Below are positions 23,313-35,904 of a stretch of DNA of 64,000 nt, piece after piece; positions within the stretch are counted from its first letter, which is position 1, and every line of letters starts with the position of its first letter. Location of the stretch: assembly GCA_018894105.1 (NCBI GenBank), contig CM032121.1, forward strand, positions 38,224,230 to 38,288,229, given 5' to 3'. The notes below the pieces were generated by a model. It had not been told where the DNA came from and searched no databases. It saw nothing but the letters and a program-made list of their open reading frames with translations. The stretch comes from Jacaranda mimosifolia. Its lineage: Eukaryota; Streptophyta; Magnoliopsida; Lamiales; Bignoniaceae. The position numbers and the translations under genes were made by a program.

Positions 23313-24452
23313 CTAGTTCCTTCTCTTGATCGACACCAGGCTCTCCTTGTAACTATATATGCGAGCGATGCCATATTCATTTCGAGCATGGAGGTTCCAC
23401 ACTTCACGCGTATTCGGATTCATCAATATCAGATCGGAAAAACTTGTCTCCATTACTACGTAGCCATCCCATAATCCCAATGGCCAGCTGAAATCCCAAA
23501 GTGAAAAGGGTCCAACTGTCAATTGTTTCACCCAATCTCCTTCTTCTTTTCTAACCCAGAAATCAATAGACTTCCCCGTCTCTTGTACATCCAAAGAGAG
23601 GATAGCAAGATCATCATAGTACAGACAAAGACTCACATATAAAGAAGTAATACAATTAGGCACCTCTATTTCCACAAAAGCCTCTGTCTGCATGTCAAAT
23701 CCTAGAATATAATACTTCGCCTTAGCATCATCTGCAAGCCAGTAATAAACTCCTCTCATGTACGTATTGCATTTAGACTGGCTTATATTGCTGATTACTA
23801 CGCCCAAATCTGTATCTTTATAGTGTCTCCAAGAATCAGTATGCAAACTATAGACAGAAATTACTGTAATCATACCAGGATAGATCAATCTCGGGTCCCG
23901 AAACTTTCGTATCCAAACAACCTTATAGTCATTAGTCGAAGGGTCTACTCCAAAACCAAATACATTCACGAAAGCAAAAAAGTTGACGGGGAAACTTGGG
24001 AAGGCCGCCGGGAGTGGCCTGAATTCCCTCATCGCAGGATTCCATAGAGTCATTGTTCCAGCCCCACCTCCAATATTCTCATCAAACACACAGAATACTG
24101 AATTTATTGGCCCAATTATTGAAACAATTTGAGGATATTGCAGATGGTTAGGTTCCTCATATCTAGGAAACATTGTGTTCGAATACAAAGTGAAAATGCA
24201 TTGTTGGATGTCGATTCTGTAATGATAAATAAGTAGCTGATTTTTCTTGTGACTGAAGTGTTGTTTGATGAAATTTGAGCTCCCAATTAAGGCGCTCCAA
24301 GTCTTGGAAACACATTTGAAACGTATTAAGGATTTTGTTGGTAATCTAAACAGAATATCGAGCATCACATCTTCTGGCATATTGGAACTAAGATTACGAC
24401 TATCGTAATTCGTCATGGTACTTACAATCGTGTTTTCGTGCTCCATATGCAT
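23313..24452 (-). CDS. SLF/SFB-like F-box protein, intact single exon
   Basis: 379 codons without introns, the usual layout of S-locus F-box genes. The N-terminal F-box (about residues 24-65) reads MPEDVMLDILFRLPTKSLIR and then FKCVSKTWSALIGSS; it would bind SKP1 in an SCF ubiquitin ligase. The F-box-associated domain follows, with NPAMREFRPLP (about 137-147), a GFGVDPSTNDYKVVWIRKF block (about 163-181) and YSLHTDSWRHYKD. The end has SYKESLVSIKRRN, matching the VYKESLxSI end of SLF proteins. The start could also be the second in-frame Met (residue 13, MTNYDSRN). It is the only undamaged F-box copy in the window. Target unknown; SLF proteins ubiquitinate non-self S-RNases in pollen, but F-box proteins of this shape also have other roles. 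Confidence 0.92.
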   Translation of the reverse strand: MHMEHENTIVSTMTNYDSRNLSSNMPEDVMLDILFRLPTKSLIRFKCVSKTWSALIGSSNFIKQHFSHKKNQLLIYHYRIDIQQCIFTLYSNTMFPRYEEPNHLQYPQIVSIIGPINSVFCVFDENIGGGAGTMTLWNPAMREFRPLPAAFPSFPVNFFAFVNVFGFGVDPSTNDYKVVWIRKFRDPRLIYPGMITVISVYSLHTDSWRHYKDTDLGVVISNISQSKCNTYMRGVYYWLADDAKAKYYILGFDMQTEAFVEIEVPNCITSLYVSLCLYYDDLAILSLDVQETGKSIDFWVRKEEGDWVKQLTVGPFSLWDFSWPLGLWDGYVVMETSFSDLILMNPNTREVWNLHARNEYGIARIYSYKESLVSIKRRN

Positions 24453-24469
24453 ATGAACATATATAGTCT

Positions 24470-25465
24470 TTTTGTTTTGGCAAATATTAAAAAAGTTATT
24501 GAATAAACCAAGAAAAAGAAGAGTATATTTAAAGGAGCATAAGTGTCCTTAATTTGCCTTGCTCGTGCTACCAAGATTTAATCTTTATTTTCAAGATTCA
24601 TAAAATAAGAAAGAAAGATGTCTTTTATTTGACCGTGCTTTCAAGATTTGCTAATTTATTTATATTTAAAAAAGTAAATAATATTTTAAATGTGTAGATA
24701 TTATAAAAAAAATAATATATGGTATTCATTTCTTTCGATTTGTAAATATATGTCAAAGTAGAAACCAGATACACATGAACATGCACGTAATTAATATGCA
24801 TTTTTAATTACTAACAGAATTAATATTATATGTATATATATTTGTATTTGACATGTTGATTTTATTTTATTTACTTATTTATTGAATGATATTATGATAC
24901 AATATTACATGCACTCGTATTATGAAAAAATTATCACGATGAATATAGATACAAATTAATGCACTTGTTGGTAAGATAGATTCAATTTGCAAGGGCCTCC
25001 AATGTACATTTTTTTTTTGTGTGTGTAAAAAAGACAAGCTTGTAGAGTTGTTGGCTATTTAACACTAGTACCACATAAATATATTTTCCTAAGCATTCAA
25101 TCTATTAGAACGAAGTATTCATTATTTAAAAAAAGTTTGTTGACACACATCTGAACTGATATATTTCAAAAAATTTCCTAGTAATAGTCTATATATTAAG
25201 ACACTTGATATAAAAATGTCTCGATACTCTATTTATTTATTAATTGTGACATTTTTCAAAAATATCTTATTAACACATCTTTTTTCAGATATTATAATAA
25301 TTTGTAAAAATACTTTATTACTATTTTTGTAGACACATTTCTTATTCTTATTTTCAGAAAATCAAATTCAAATTTCGCCATTTCAGCACCACATGATCCT
25401 CTTTTCCTCCCCCTTTTCAAGGCCTTTCTCCCCAGAACTCTTTCCAAGTCCCTATACCTTCCACG
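24470..25465. other. Upstream flank of the intact F-box gene
   Basis: Collinear with 6830-7483. AT-rich; contains the presumptive promoter of the minus-strand F-box gene, but no clear TATA box could be chosen. No gene seen. Confidence 0.45.
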
Positions 25466-26222
25466 GATAGATTCACACGCATACACGCTTTCATTCAACC
25501 AGGCCTAAAAAAACAAAAAAGGCCAAAAACGTTTTTCTCCAACCAAAAGTTGCTGTTTCCTTTTTTGGTTTTTAGAAAACGCGTACTAGTAGTTTTAGGT
25601 TTTAGGAATTTGAAAAATAAAAGGTTCAATACGACGGCGCGTCTTATCCAGGTGATGCCGTTTAGTGCCAGGTCATTTGGGAAATTAGGGTCAAAAGCGT
25701 CCAATTAGTTTTTAACGGCTAGTTTGGCTGGAGCATCGTTAAATAGCTCGGCTGAGGAATCGTTTACCATCTCTGATTCTCCTTCTCCCTCGATCTCTCC
25801 CTCTGTTTCCTCTCTTTTTCTGTTTCAATTTTGGCACTGCACACACTACACAAAACTCCATATCTAGGGTTTGCTCTTTAATTTGGCAATCCAGTCATTG
25901 AAATCCGTTGACTCATATCACAAGCCGACGCATCTCTCCCAATTTGTACGTTTTTTCTTCAATTGTTTGATTAGGGTTTCAAATTGCCTCGCTTGTACGC
26001 ATTCATATTCATCTCTCCCAATTTGTGAAGTTTTTTATTCAATTGTTTGGTTAGGCTTTGAAATGGCTTAACACGCAGTCACACTTGTCTCTCGCAATGT
26101 GCAACTCTTTTACTTCAGTTGTTTGATCAGGACTTGACATGGCTTAATTCGAAGAAGAGGAAAAACAAGATGCACAGTTCTGAAGCTTTCATGCCACCCC
26201 GACGATCTGAGGAGGTACCTTC
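25466..26222 (+). repeat. 5'-leader module, copy 2 (uninterrupted)
   Basis: Full-length version of the module split at 7484-10480 and also present at 40787-41412. It includes GGGAAATTAGGGTCAAAAGC, a CTCTCC-rich stretch and repeated TTCAATTGTTTGATTAGG blocks, three near-copies at about 25958, 26037 and 26115. The possible start ATGGCT is followed by TAA. The sequence looks like a promoter plus 5' UTR. The downstream gene is lost or was replaced by the RNase module. Confidence 0.6.
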
Positions 26223-26478
26223 CTAACATTTGTTTCATTATTCATATGTCTTTAACTTATCAAAATAATTTAATAAAATGAGAAATTGAAGCCTAAAATC
26301 TTGAAAAATGATTCCAGACTTTCGGAGAAAGAATTGTGAGAAATTATGTACATGGGACATTAGAGGTCAGGGGATACCATTTTATCTGGGTTTTTAAATT
26401 TTTTTTTACAAAAATAGTTACTATTAGAAGTTCTATTTGTTACTGTTGAGATTTGGAGTGCAACTTTTAATAGTAACA
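26223..26478. other. Spacer at the left flank of the palindrome
   Basis: No gene. Ends with AAATTTTTTT at 26479-26488, which is repeated at 38168-38177 on the far side of the palindrome. Confidence 0.4.
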
Positions 26479-26488
26479 AAATTTTTTT

Positions 26489-26923
26489 GGCTTTCTTTGG
26501 TTGTAAACCTCCAGTATATTTTTCAATTCTCAAAATTTAAACAAATAAACACTACACATTCTTCAATTTTATTTTCAAAATATAAAATTTATTCCTAAAA
26601 AATCTCTACTATTTTCAACTTCACACCATTCCCCAAGGCATCACACATTCTTTCATCATTACATATATATACATATACTATTACTCACAAAATATATATA
26701 TATATAAACAATTTTAAAATATTCATTTCACCTCTAAACCCAACAAAAAAGTCATTGATGTGACTCTTATCTCCCCCAAAATATAAACAAACAAATCACT
26801 TTCTCCTAATTTATTCTTCTAAAACACAAACAAACAATTAACACATTCCCCGATCCCATTACCCAAAATTCATTCTCCCAAAATATTTTGGGAGGATGGC
26901 CCAATTGACAACCAAACATAGTC
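26489..26923. mobile_element. MITE family 1 at left arm end
   Basis: Begins GGCTTTCTTTGGTTGT and ends ACAACCAAACATAGTC. It is the reverse-oriented equivalent of 719-1160 and of 37726-38167. Confidence 0.65.
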
Positions 26924-27039
26924 AAATATAGATAGGGAAGAGGAAGGAAGAGGAAACAATTTTTTTTTATTTTCAAAACTTTGCAACATCTTTCCACCTT
27001 CGATTTTTCTTCATTTCAACTCCAAATTAAAAAGTAAAA

Positions 27040-28695
27040 TCATAGTTGGATTCCTCTCAACTCAAGGATCACAACCATACAAACCAAATCGATGGTGATT
27101 TCGTTGGAAAAATTTAAGGCAACGGACCAAGGCGGCGGAGGTGGTGGGTTGCTCACTTCCGGCGGCGGAAATGTTGAAAGGTTAGGTGCGTTTCGACGGG
27201 CTCGACGAGAGGAACACGTTGGTATGCTCCATTGTTGGTTTTGATGGTCGACGGAGGAATAATTGAGGCGGAAAGAAGGTGGGGGCACTAGGGTTTTAGT
27301 GGCGGTTGTCGTCCAATTCGTCGGGTAGGAGGCGGTGGACTGCAAAATTGGTTGAGGGGTTTTAATGGGCTCGGCGAGGCGCACATTTTGGTCCAGCTGG
27401 TTTCCACGCAAGCAGCGGCGGCCAGCGGTGACCAGCTTGCTTGAAATTTAATTTTGGACGCGACTGGACTAAATTCGGGACTTGATTTGGACTCGAACTC
27501 AATTTAATTTGGTAATTTTCAATTCTATTAGATTATTAGCCCTGATTAATTAAAATTTCAATTTTATCATATTTTTAGCCCTAATTTGATACGATTGAGT
27601 TATATTATGACGAAATTAGATGCATAAATTAATGTTGAATGATATAAATGGTTAATCAAGATCTTGTTATTAGTCTCAAGTTGATACAACTTTCATTGGA
27701 AACTATTAAATTGTATAATTGATATAGATAGGAAAGTTGAAAAAAAGAATATTTAACCCATGAATTTATGAGTATATTGATTGTAGCTTGTTGAGTAGTA
27801 GATGTCAATTACAAGTAAAATTTGAAAATATTAGGTGTGATTTATTATAATTTGATAACAAGTCAAACTCTTAATGAATGTTACTTGTGGGAATTAATTA
27901 TTTAATTTATAAAAGACCTATTTTTTGTAATTCAGATAACTTGTGGTATTGATTTGAGTAGCATGTCGGATGGGAGCATGTGTCTCCCGATCGGGCTGCT
28001 ACAAAATTAATTAATTCAAAATAAAAAAATATTGTTAAATAGTTAAAAATATTTAATGTATTAATTAGTTAAAAATATTAAATACCTTACTAATTTTTAA
28101 ATAAAAAATTATTCAAAAAATTCTTTCAGAAGAAATATCAGTTCAATTATGCACAAAAATGCATTAAAAATGACCTTAAATATATTTAACTCATATTAGA
28201 AATGAAATTGTAATTTGTATTGTAATTAGTAATATAGATTCATAAATTGCAAATAACTTTCATAAATTGCAAATGTAAATATTGAAAATAATTTCATATT
28301 AATTATTTAACTATTTTAGAATATTTAAAATAATAAAAAAAATTAAGTTCATATTTTTTCTGCATTTATAATTTATATTCATGATATGTTTATTTTTTGT
28401 ATTGTATTATTTACACGAACATTTATTTATTGTATTTGCATTTTGTGTAGAACTCAAATTTGGAAGGAATTGAGTATTTCGATTCAATTTTCTTTTCTAC
28501 AAATATTCAGGTTAATGTATAACATGAGTTGATTTTTTTATTTTATTTTTATCTTTTCTAATAATATTTTTGTTCATTGTTATATGTAGTGTTAATTAAT
28601 TTTTGTACTATAGAAATATTGAATAATGTAAATCTTAATATTTTATTAAACTTTATAATAGTTATTAATTAGACTGATTAATTAATATAAATTAT
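27040..28695. other. Left arm leader: GC-rich block and AT-rich spacer
   Basis: 27080-27480 is rich in GGCGG and CGACGG and is mirrored at 36995-37400. Open frames across it on both strands are proline-rich and match nothing I know. 27500-28690 is AT-rich and mirrored at 35905-36980. This is probably the untranslated leader and intron of the transposase gene, or captured host DNA. Confidence 0.5.
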
Positions 28696-31421
28696 GTGTG
28701 TGTATTTGTGGAAGGTATGTCGACTTCGAGTACCATTGTTGTTCTAATATACTTTGAAGGAAAAATTACTAGAGATTCTCACTCAGTGAATTATGATCGT
28801 CCTGCATGTAGTATCATTAGAGTATCTCGTGAAATAACATATTCTGATTTGTGCTATGAAATCTATGGAGCGACAGCTATTAATAGCAGCAGCTACGAAC
28901 TAAAAATTCAAGCAAAATTTTATTTGGATAAACAGTACGAGATATCTACACTTGTGGAAATACAAAATGATAATGGTTAATCTATGTTGTTTGGTCTATA
29001 GTGCCAACTTGATAGTGTAGAATTATATGTTGAGACAGAAGCAATATCTCAGATTGGTGTTGATAATATTTTTGGAGTGAGGTCTTACATGGGTCTTTTG
29101 ATGCAACCTGAAGGTCAGTGTACCTCTAACCAAGATTTTGGATGGGATTAACAATATTCAACTCAATTAGAAATAAATGTTCATGTGGTTACGCAAGGGT
29201 TTGCAAATGCTGGGATTAATAATTTTGGTGAAGGCTCTTCTACCTCTCATCAAGCTTTTGAAAATAACCCAACACATTTTGTTCATGATGGTGAACCAGA
29301 GCCATAAGTAGATAGTTTTCGTGATGAAGAGTTGAGGGATTCAGAACCAGCTGAAAATGATAGTGATGATTTTAATGGTAGTGACGATGATGAGGTAGAT
29401 ATTGATATAATGGAAGAGCTATTGCCTTCATACGGCGAGGGAACATCTTCCCAACAACTACCACGTGAGACGAGAAGAATGACATCCACAACTATGCAAC
29501 CAAGTCTGTATCCCGTTTATCCATTCTTCTCTGCAATAGATGATAATGATATATTTATACAGGCAAATTTTGTGGATATTTCCACCCGTGATTGGACTGA
29601 GTTTTACGACTCAAGTAAAGGAGCACTCCACGTGACGTGGGAATGGTATTCAAGAGTAAGGAGTATCTTATCTCTTTTGTGAAAGATTATTCCGTGCGAG
29701 TGGCGAGATGAGAATATCGAGTTCTTGAGAGCACACCAAATTTATGGAAAGTGGTGTGCAAACATAATACCAAAGAACAACCTTATTGTCCGTGAAGTGT
29801 GAGGGGAATATTTAAAGAGAAAAAGGGGTTGTGGAGAATTACCAAGTATGAAGGCCCTCACACATGTCTTATGGATGAAGTTTCAATGGATCATCGGAAT
29901 TTAAGCAGAAATATGATTGCTTTGGACCTATTGGACACTGTTCAAGTTAATCCAGGTTATGGGGTTGCAAGTGTGCAAATAATGGTAAAAAATAAGTACG
30001 GTTATGAAATCTCTTATGTTAAGGCATGGAATAGCATGAAATGTGCGAGGAAAATTTTTTATGGGACTTGAGAGATCTTGGTAAGAAAATTACCCAAATA
30101 TTTTGGAGCTCTCCAGAAGTGGAATTCAGGAACAATTGTTGAATAGAGTCATCTTGAAACAAGCATACCGGGACAAAAAATATTGAAATATGTCTTTTGG
30201 GCATTTCGACCATGTATAGAAGGGTTCCAACATTGGCGCAAACTTATCAGTGTAGATGGAACTCATCTATACATAAAGTATAAACATAAAATGTTTGTTG
30301 CTGTAGCCATGGATGCAAATCAGAATGTTATGCTTATAGCATTTACCATAGTAGATGAGGAAATTTTGATGTCTTGGAGATGGTTCCTTCTGATGTTTGC
30401 GAAACACATTATCAGAGGGGCCGATGGCTATTGTTTACTTTTTGATCGTCATTGTGGTATTTTGGCTGTGGTAGAGAGCATACCTAATTTCACGCCCCAT
30501 CGTGGAGTACATCAATTTTGTTTGAGGCATGTGTGTTCAAATTTCAATAAACATTTTAAGAATGTTCAATTGAAGGACATGTGTTGGAAAGCTGGTGCTG
30601 CAGTTCAAAACTGAAAATTTGAAAAAAAAATGGAGGATATAAAGAGTATTAATGAGCGTGCTTACTCTTACTTGGAGCGGATAGACAAGAGCCAATGGAC
30701 AGTATCTCGTGATAGAGGATGGCGTTTTGGTATTTTGACCACAAACATGTCCGAATATATAAACGGGGTGTTAAAAGGTGCTCGCCGACTACCAATTACA
30801 ACTATTGTTTAAACAACATTTGATCATTGCGTGAAATATTTTCTTCTTCGGATCACTAATGCCCGTAGGATGAGGCAAAATGATCAATTATGGGATGATT
30901 ATACTTTTAACATATACACAAAATGGCAACACCATTCTGTTAATCACTTCGTGCAAAAGGTTGATTACGCTCAACAATCAACTTCAGTTATTACTAGAAT
31001 TGACACATCATGTGGGAATCATACTAACGTTGTGAAGCTTCGGACATAAGAGTGCTCATGTGGGAAATTGGATGAATATGGAATTCTTTGCTCACATGCA
31101 ATGCAAGTATGTCGAACATTTGGGGTCAACTATGCATCACTTATGAAGGAATATTATAAAGTGGAACATTACATTGCAATTTATAAAGGGAGATTTGAAC
31201 CATTATGGTCGGAGGATTATTGGGATTATCCTAAATTTGAGCCAGTTCACAACCCTGCACGTCGAGAGCGACGTATTGTAGGTAGAGACCGTATCACTCG
31301 AATTCAAAATGAAATGGATTGGCCTCAAGCAAGAGGAAGACAACAAGCATGTCGCCTTGATAAAGTTCAAAATGCACAACAACGCCCTGAAAGACTGAAT
31401 CCCAAGCTTTTTTATATTTAA
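28696..31421 (+). pseudogene. MULE transposase pseudogene, left arm
   Basis: The N-terminal region begins STIVVLIYFEGKITRDSHS. An acidic linker (29332-29440) follows. The DDE transposase domain contains ISVDGTHLYIKYKHKMFVAV (first Asp), YCLLFDRHCG (second Asp) and NMSEYINGVLKGAR (Glu). The C-terminal SWIM zinc finger reads ECSCGKLDEYGILCSHAMQV. Several stops interrupt it (for example after NDNG at 28980, after EPEP at about 29309 and just before ECSC) along with frameshifts, so no transposase can be made. Confidence 0.88.
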
Positions 31422-31655
31422 AGAGTTGTAAGCAAAATATATGTGATTTTTGTATGCTGTTTTTGTAATTTTTTGTGTGTCTTCTTTATTACTTATTGTT
31501 TTGCGCGTTCATTGTAATTTTTTTGTGTCTTCTTTGTTATTTCTTATGTGGAACCAATATTTGTAGTCGTGATCCTGATTCAAAGCATTGAAATACAAAT
31601 TTACAATTTGTATTTTATGAACCAATGATATTGATACACAATATTCTAAAAGGTA

Positions 31656-32319
31656 ATTCTAATAATATCCTCCAGTGCCACAACCTCGTCGTTGTCGTTG
31701 TCTTCGTGGTCGTTGCGCCCTTTCATCATGTGACTGATGATGGCTTGGACCAGCCTCATAGTGATCACGATACTCAGTACTACCTAGAAAAAGTAATGGT
31801 GAGATATGAAATGAGTGGCATGCTGGTGCTGAATAATCATACTCCGTTGATCCCCATCCTAGACCAAGATCAATATCTACTAGTCCGGATACTGATTGTC
31901 TGCTAGCCGACATATATGGTGGTATAGGTGTTGACTCATCTACTCCTGGTGGTTGAGGTATGTAACAGTCGGCATACAAGTTATGCAGCCTATATTAACA
32001 GGACCTTCCACATCACTAACACCACATGACCTAAAAGAATGAGTATCTTGAGCTGATGAATCACTTCTAGTGACCCCATGAATGTTGCTATCATCAGTCG
32101 TGTTGTTGGATCTAATGCTGCGTCTCCTCCTTCTCGTATGTGTACTACCACTGACTTCTTGTTGTTGAGGGACTTGGATTGGAAAGCGTTGTCTCTACCA
32201 ACTGTTGAACGTTCTCAATATTAGATCAAATGATCATTCGTCGTCTGAATAAAGTTCATAATCTCGGCATCATTAGCAACATAATCACAACTGATCATCA
32301 AATTGTGCATTTGATCTGT
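31656..32319 (-). pseudogene. Left-arm second gene, 3' part (possible plant mobile domain type)
   Basis: Antisense to the transposase. A splice acceptor TTTTTTGCAG precedes TDQMHNLMISCDYVANDAEI near 32319, then a damaged stretch, then an undamaged frame (31659-31979) with VDESTPIPPYMSASRQSVSG and GLVDIDLGLGWGSTEYD. It ends in a basic tail RPRRQRQRRGCGTGG. The Arg-rich CGTGG tail resembles plant mobile domain proteins annotated as phosphatase 7 long-form homologues, which often travel with MULEs. That assignment is tentative because the conserved domain itself is not present here. Confidence 0.4.
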
Positions 32320-32365
32320 CTGCAAAAAATAAGATAGGGAACATAATGTTAAATATCATTTAAAC

Positions 32366-32990
32366 AATCCAATGCTGAGAACGTTCATTTGATCTAATTT
32401 TGAGAACGTTCATCAGTTGGCAGAGACAACGCTTTCCAATCCAAGTCCCTCAACAACAAGAAGTTAGTGGTAGTACACATACGAGAAAGAGGAGACGCAA
32501 CATTAGATCCAACAACACGACTGATGATGATAGCATTCATGGGGTCACTGGCAGTGATTCATTAGCTCAAGATACTCATTCTTTTAGATCAGGTGGTATT
32601 AGTGATGTGAAAGGTCCTGTTAATAAGCTGCATAACTTGTATGCCGACTGTTACGTATCTCAACCACCAAGAGTAGATGAGTCAACACCTATACCACCAT
32701 ATATGTCGGTTAGCAGACAATCAGTATCCGGACTAGTAGATATTAATCTTGGTCTAGGATGGGAATCAACAGAGTATGATTATTCAGCACCAACACACCA
32801 CTTATTTCATATCTCGCCATTACCTTTTCTAGGTAGTACTGAGTATCGTGATCACTATGAGGCTGGTCCAAGCCATCATCAGTCACATGATGAAAGGGCG
32901 CGACGACCATGAAGGCAACGACAACGATGAGGTTGTGGCACTGGAGGACATTATTAGGGCTACCTTTTAGAATATTGTGTATCATTGGTT
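32366..32990 (+). pseudogene. Right-arm second gene, 3' part
   Basis: Inverted copy of 31656-32215. The frame 32400-32912 is open: RKRRRNIRSNNTTDDDS, then VDESTPIPPYMSVSRQSVSG, ending at RARRP where a CGA of the other arm is TGA. The segment matching TDQMHNLMI is absent, so the centre of the palindrome lies at about 32366-32394, where GAGAACGTTCATTTGATC-like sequence could have served as microhomology. Confidence 0.4.
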
Positions 32991-33200
32991 CATAAGGATC
33001 ACGACTGCAAATTTTTCAATGCTTCGAATCAGGATCACGACTGCAAATATTGGTTCCACATAAGAAATAACAAAGAAGACACAAAAAAATTACACTGAAC
33101 GCGCACAACAATAAGTAATAAAGAAGACACACAAAAAATTACAAAGACAGCATACAAAAATCACATATATTTTGCTTACAACTCTTTAAATATAAAAAAG

Positions 33201-35904
33201 CTAGGGATTCAGTCTTTCAGGGCGTTGTTGTGCATTCTGAACTTCATCAAGGCGACGCGCTTGTTGTCTTGCTCTTGCTTGATGCCAATCCATTTCATTT
33301 TGAATTCGAGTGGTACGGTTTCTACCTATAATACGTCGCTCTCGATGTGCAGGGTTGTGAACTGGCTCAAATTTAGGATAATCCCAATAATCCTCCAACC
33401 ACAATAGTTCAAATCTCCCTTTATAAGTTGCAATGTAATGTTCCACCTTATAATATTCCTTCACAAGTGATGCATAGTTGACCTCAAATGTTGGACATAC
33501 TTGCATTGCATGTGAGCAAGGAATTCCATATTCAGCCCATTTCCCACATGAGCACTCTCGTGTCCGAAGCTTCACAACGTTAGTATGATTCCCACATGAT
33601 GTGTCCATTCTAGTAATGACTGAAGTTGATTGTTGAGCGTAATCAACCTTTTGCACGAAGTGATTAACAGAATGGTGCTGCCATTTTGTGTATATGTTAA
33701 AAGTATAATTATCCCATAATTGATCATTTTGCCTCATCCTACGGGCATTAGTAATCCGACGAAGAAAATATTCCACGCAACGATCAAATGTTGTTTGAAC
33801 AATAGTTGTAATTTGGTAGTCGGCGAGCACCTTTTAACATCCCGTTTATATATTCGGACATGTTTGTGGTCAAAATGCCAAAACGCCATCCTCCATCATG
33901 AGATAATGTCCATTGGCTCTTGTCTATCCGCTCCAAGTAAGAGTAAGCACGCTCATTAATATTCTTTATATCCTCCATCTTTTTTTCAAATTTTCGGAAT
34001 TGAACTGTAGCACCAGCTTTCCAATACATGTCATTCAATTGAACATTCTTAAAATATTTATTGAAATTTGAACACACATGCCTCAAACAAAATCGATGTA
34101 CTCCACGAGGGGGCGTGAAATCAGGTATGCTCTCTACCGCAACCAAAATACCACAATGACGATCAGAAAGTAAACAATAGCCATCGGCCCCTCTGATAAT
34201 GTGTTTCGCAAACATCTGAAAGAACCATCTTCAAGACATCAAAATTTCCTCATCTACTATGGTAAATTCTATAGGCATAACATTCTGATTTGCATCCATG
34301 GCTACGGCAACAAGCATTTTATGTTTATACTTTGTGTATTGATGAGTTCCATCTACACTGATAAGTTTGCACCAATGTTGGAACCCTTCTATACATGATC
34401 TAAATGCCCAAAAGACATATTTCAACATTTTTTGTCCCGGTATGCCTGTTTCAAGATGACTCTATTCAACAATTGTTCTTGAATTCCACTTCTGGAGAGC
34501 TCCAAAATATTTGGGTAATTTTCTTACCGAGGTCTCTCAAGTCCCAGAAAGTTTTTTCCTCGCACATTTCATGCTATTCCATGCCTTAGTATAAGAGATT
34601 TCATAACCGTACCTATTTTTTACCATCATTTGCACACTTGCAACCCTATAACCTGGATTAACTCGAACCGTGTCCAATAGGCCCAAAGTAATCATATTTC
34701 TGCTTAAATTCCGATGATCCATTGAAACTTCATCCATAAGGCATGTGTGAGGGCCTCCATACTTGGTAATTCTTCACAATCCCTTTTTCTCTTTAAATAT
34801 TCCCCTTACATTGCACGGACAAGAAAGTTGTTTTTTGTTAATGTTTGCACACCACTTTCCATAACTTTGGTGTGCTCTCAAGAACTCGATATTCTCATCT
34901 TGCCACTCGCACGGAATAATCTTTCACAGAAGAGATAAGATGCTCCTTACTCTTGAATACCATTCCCACGTGGAGTGCTCCTTTACTTAAGTCGTAAAAC
35001 TCAGTCCAACAACGGGTGGGAATATCCATAGAATCTGCCTGTATAAATATATTATTATCATCTATTGCAGAGAAGAATAGATAAACGGGATACAGACTTG
35101 GTTGCAAAGTTGTGGATGTCATTCTTCTCGTCTCACGTGGTAGTTGTTGGGAAGATGTTCCCTCGCTGTATGAAGGCTATAGCTTCCATTGTATCAATAT
35201 CTACCTCATCATTGTCACTACCATTAAAATTATCACTATCATTTTCAGCTGGTTCTGAATCTCTCAACTCTTCATCACGAAAACTATCTACTTGTGGCTT
35301 TGGTTCACCATCATGAATGAAAATGTGTTGGGTTATTTTCAAAAACTTGATGAGAGGTAGAAGAGCCTTCACCAAAATCATTAATCCCAGCATTTGCAAA
35401 TCCTTGCGTAACCATAGGAATATTTATTTCTGATTGAGTTGGGTATTGTTGATCTCATCCAAAATCTTGGTTAGAGATAGATTGATCCTCGAGTTGCATC
35501 AAAAGACCCATGTAAGACCTCACTCCAAAAGTATTATCAACACCAATCTGATATATTGCTTCTGTCTCAACATATAATTCTACACTATCAAGTTGGCACT
35601 GTGAACCAAACAACATAGATAAACCATTATCATTTTGTATTTCTACAAGTGTAGATATCCCGTACTGTTTATCCAAATAAAATTTTGCTTGAATTTTTAG
35701 TTCGTAGCTGCTGCTATCAATAGCTGTCGCTCCATAGATTTCGTAGCACAAATCAGAATATGTTATTTTACGAGATACTCTAATGATACTACATGCAGGA
35801 TGATCATAATCCACTGAGCGTGAATCTCTAGTAATTTTTCCGTCAAAGTATATCAGAACAACAATGGTACTCAAAGTCGACATACATTCCACAAATACAC
35901 ACAC
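33201..35904 (-). pseudogene. MULE transposase pseudogene, right arm (better preserved)
   Basis: Inverted copy of 28696-31421 with fewer stops. The N-terminal frame (35904-35455) runs 149 codons; the left arm has a stop after NDNG in the same place. The DDE core is at 34428-33784 with VDGTHQYTKYKHKM, YCLLSDRHCGIL and NMSEYINGMLKGAR. The SWIM finger is complete: ECSCGKWAEYGIPCSHAMQV (about 33560-33500). Frameshifts near 34220 and 33800 and a stop in the linker remain. Comparing the two arms would give a good consensus for classification. Confidence 0.88.

Noticed and set aside
27040..27411. Proline-rich 123-codon frame (mirrored near 37109-37405)
   Set aside because: It is a by-product of the GC-rich leader block in the palindrome arms; the mirrored frame diverges and nothing matches a known family.
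31625..31906. 93-codon frame on plus strand
   Set aside because: Antisense shadow of the better supported second-gene frame at 31659-31979; its mirror at 32743-32985 is likewise a shadow.
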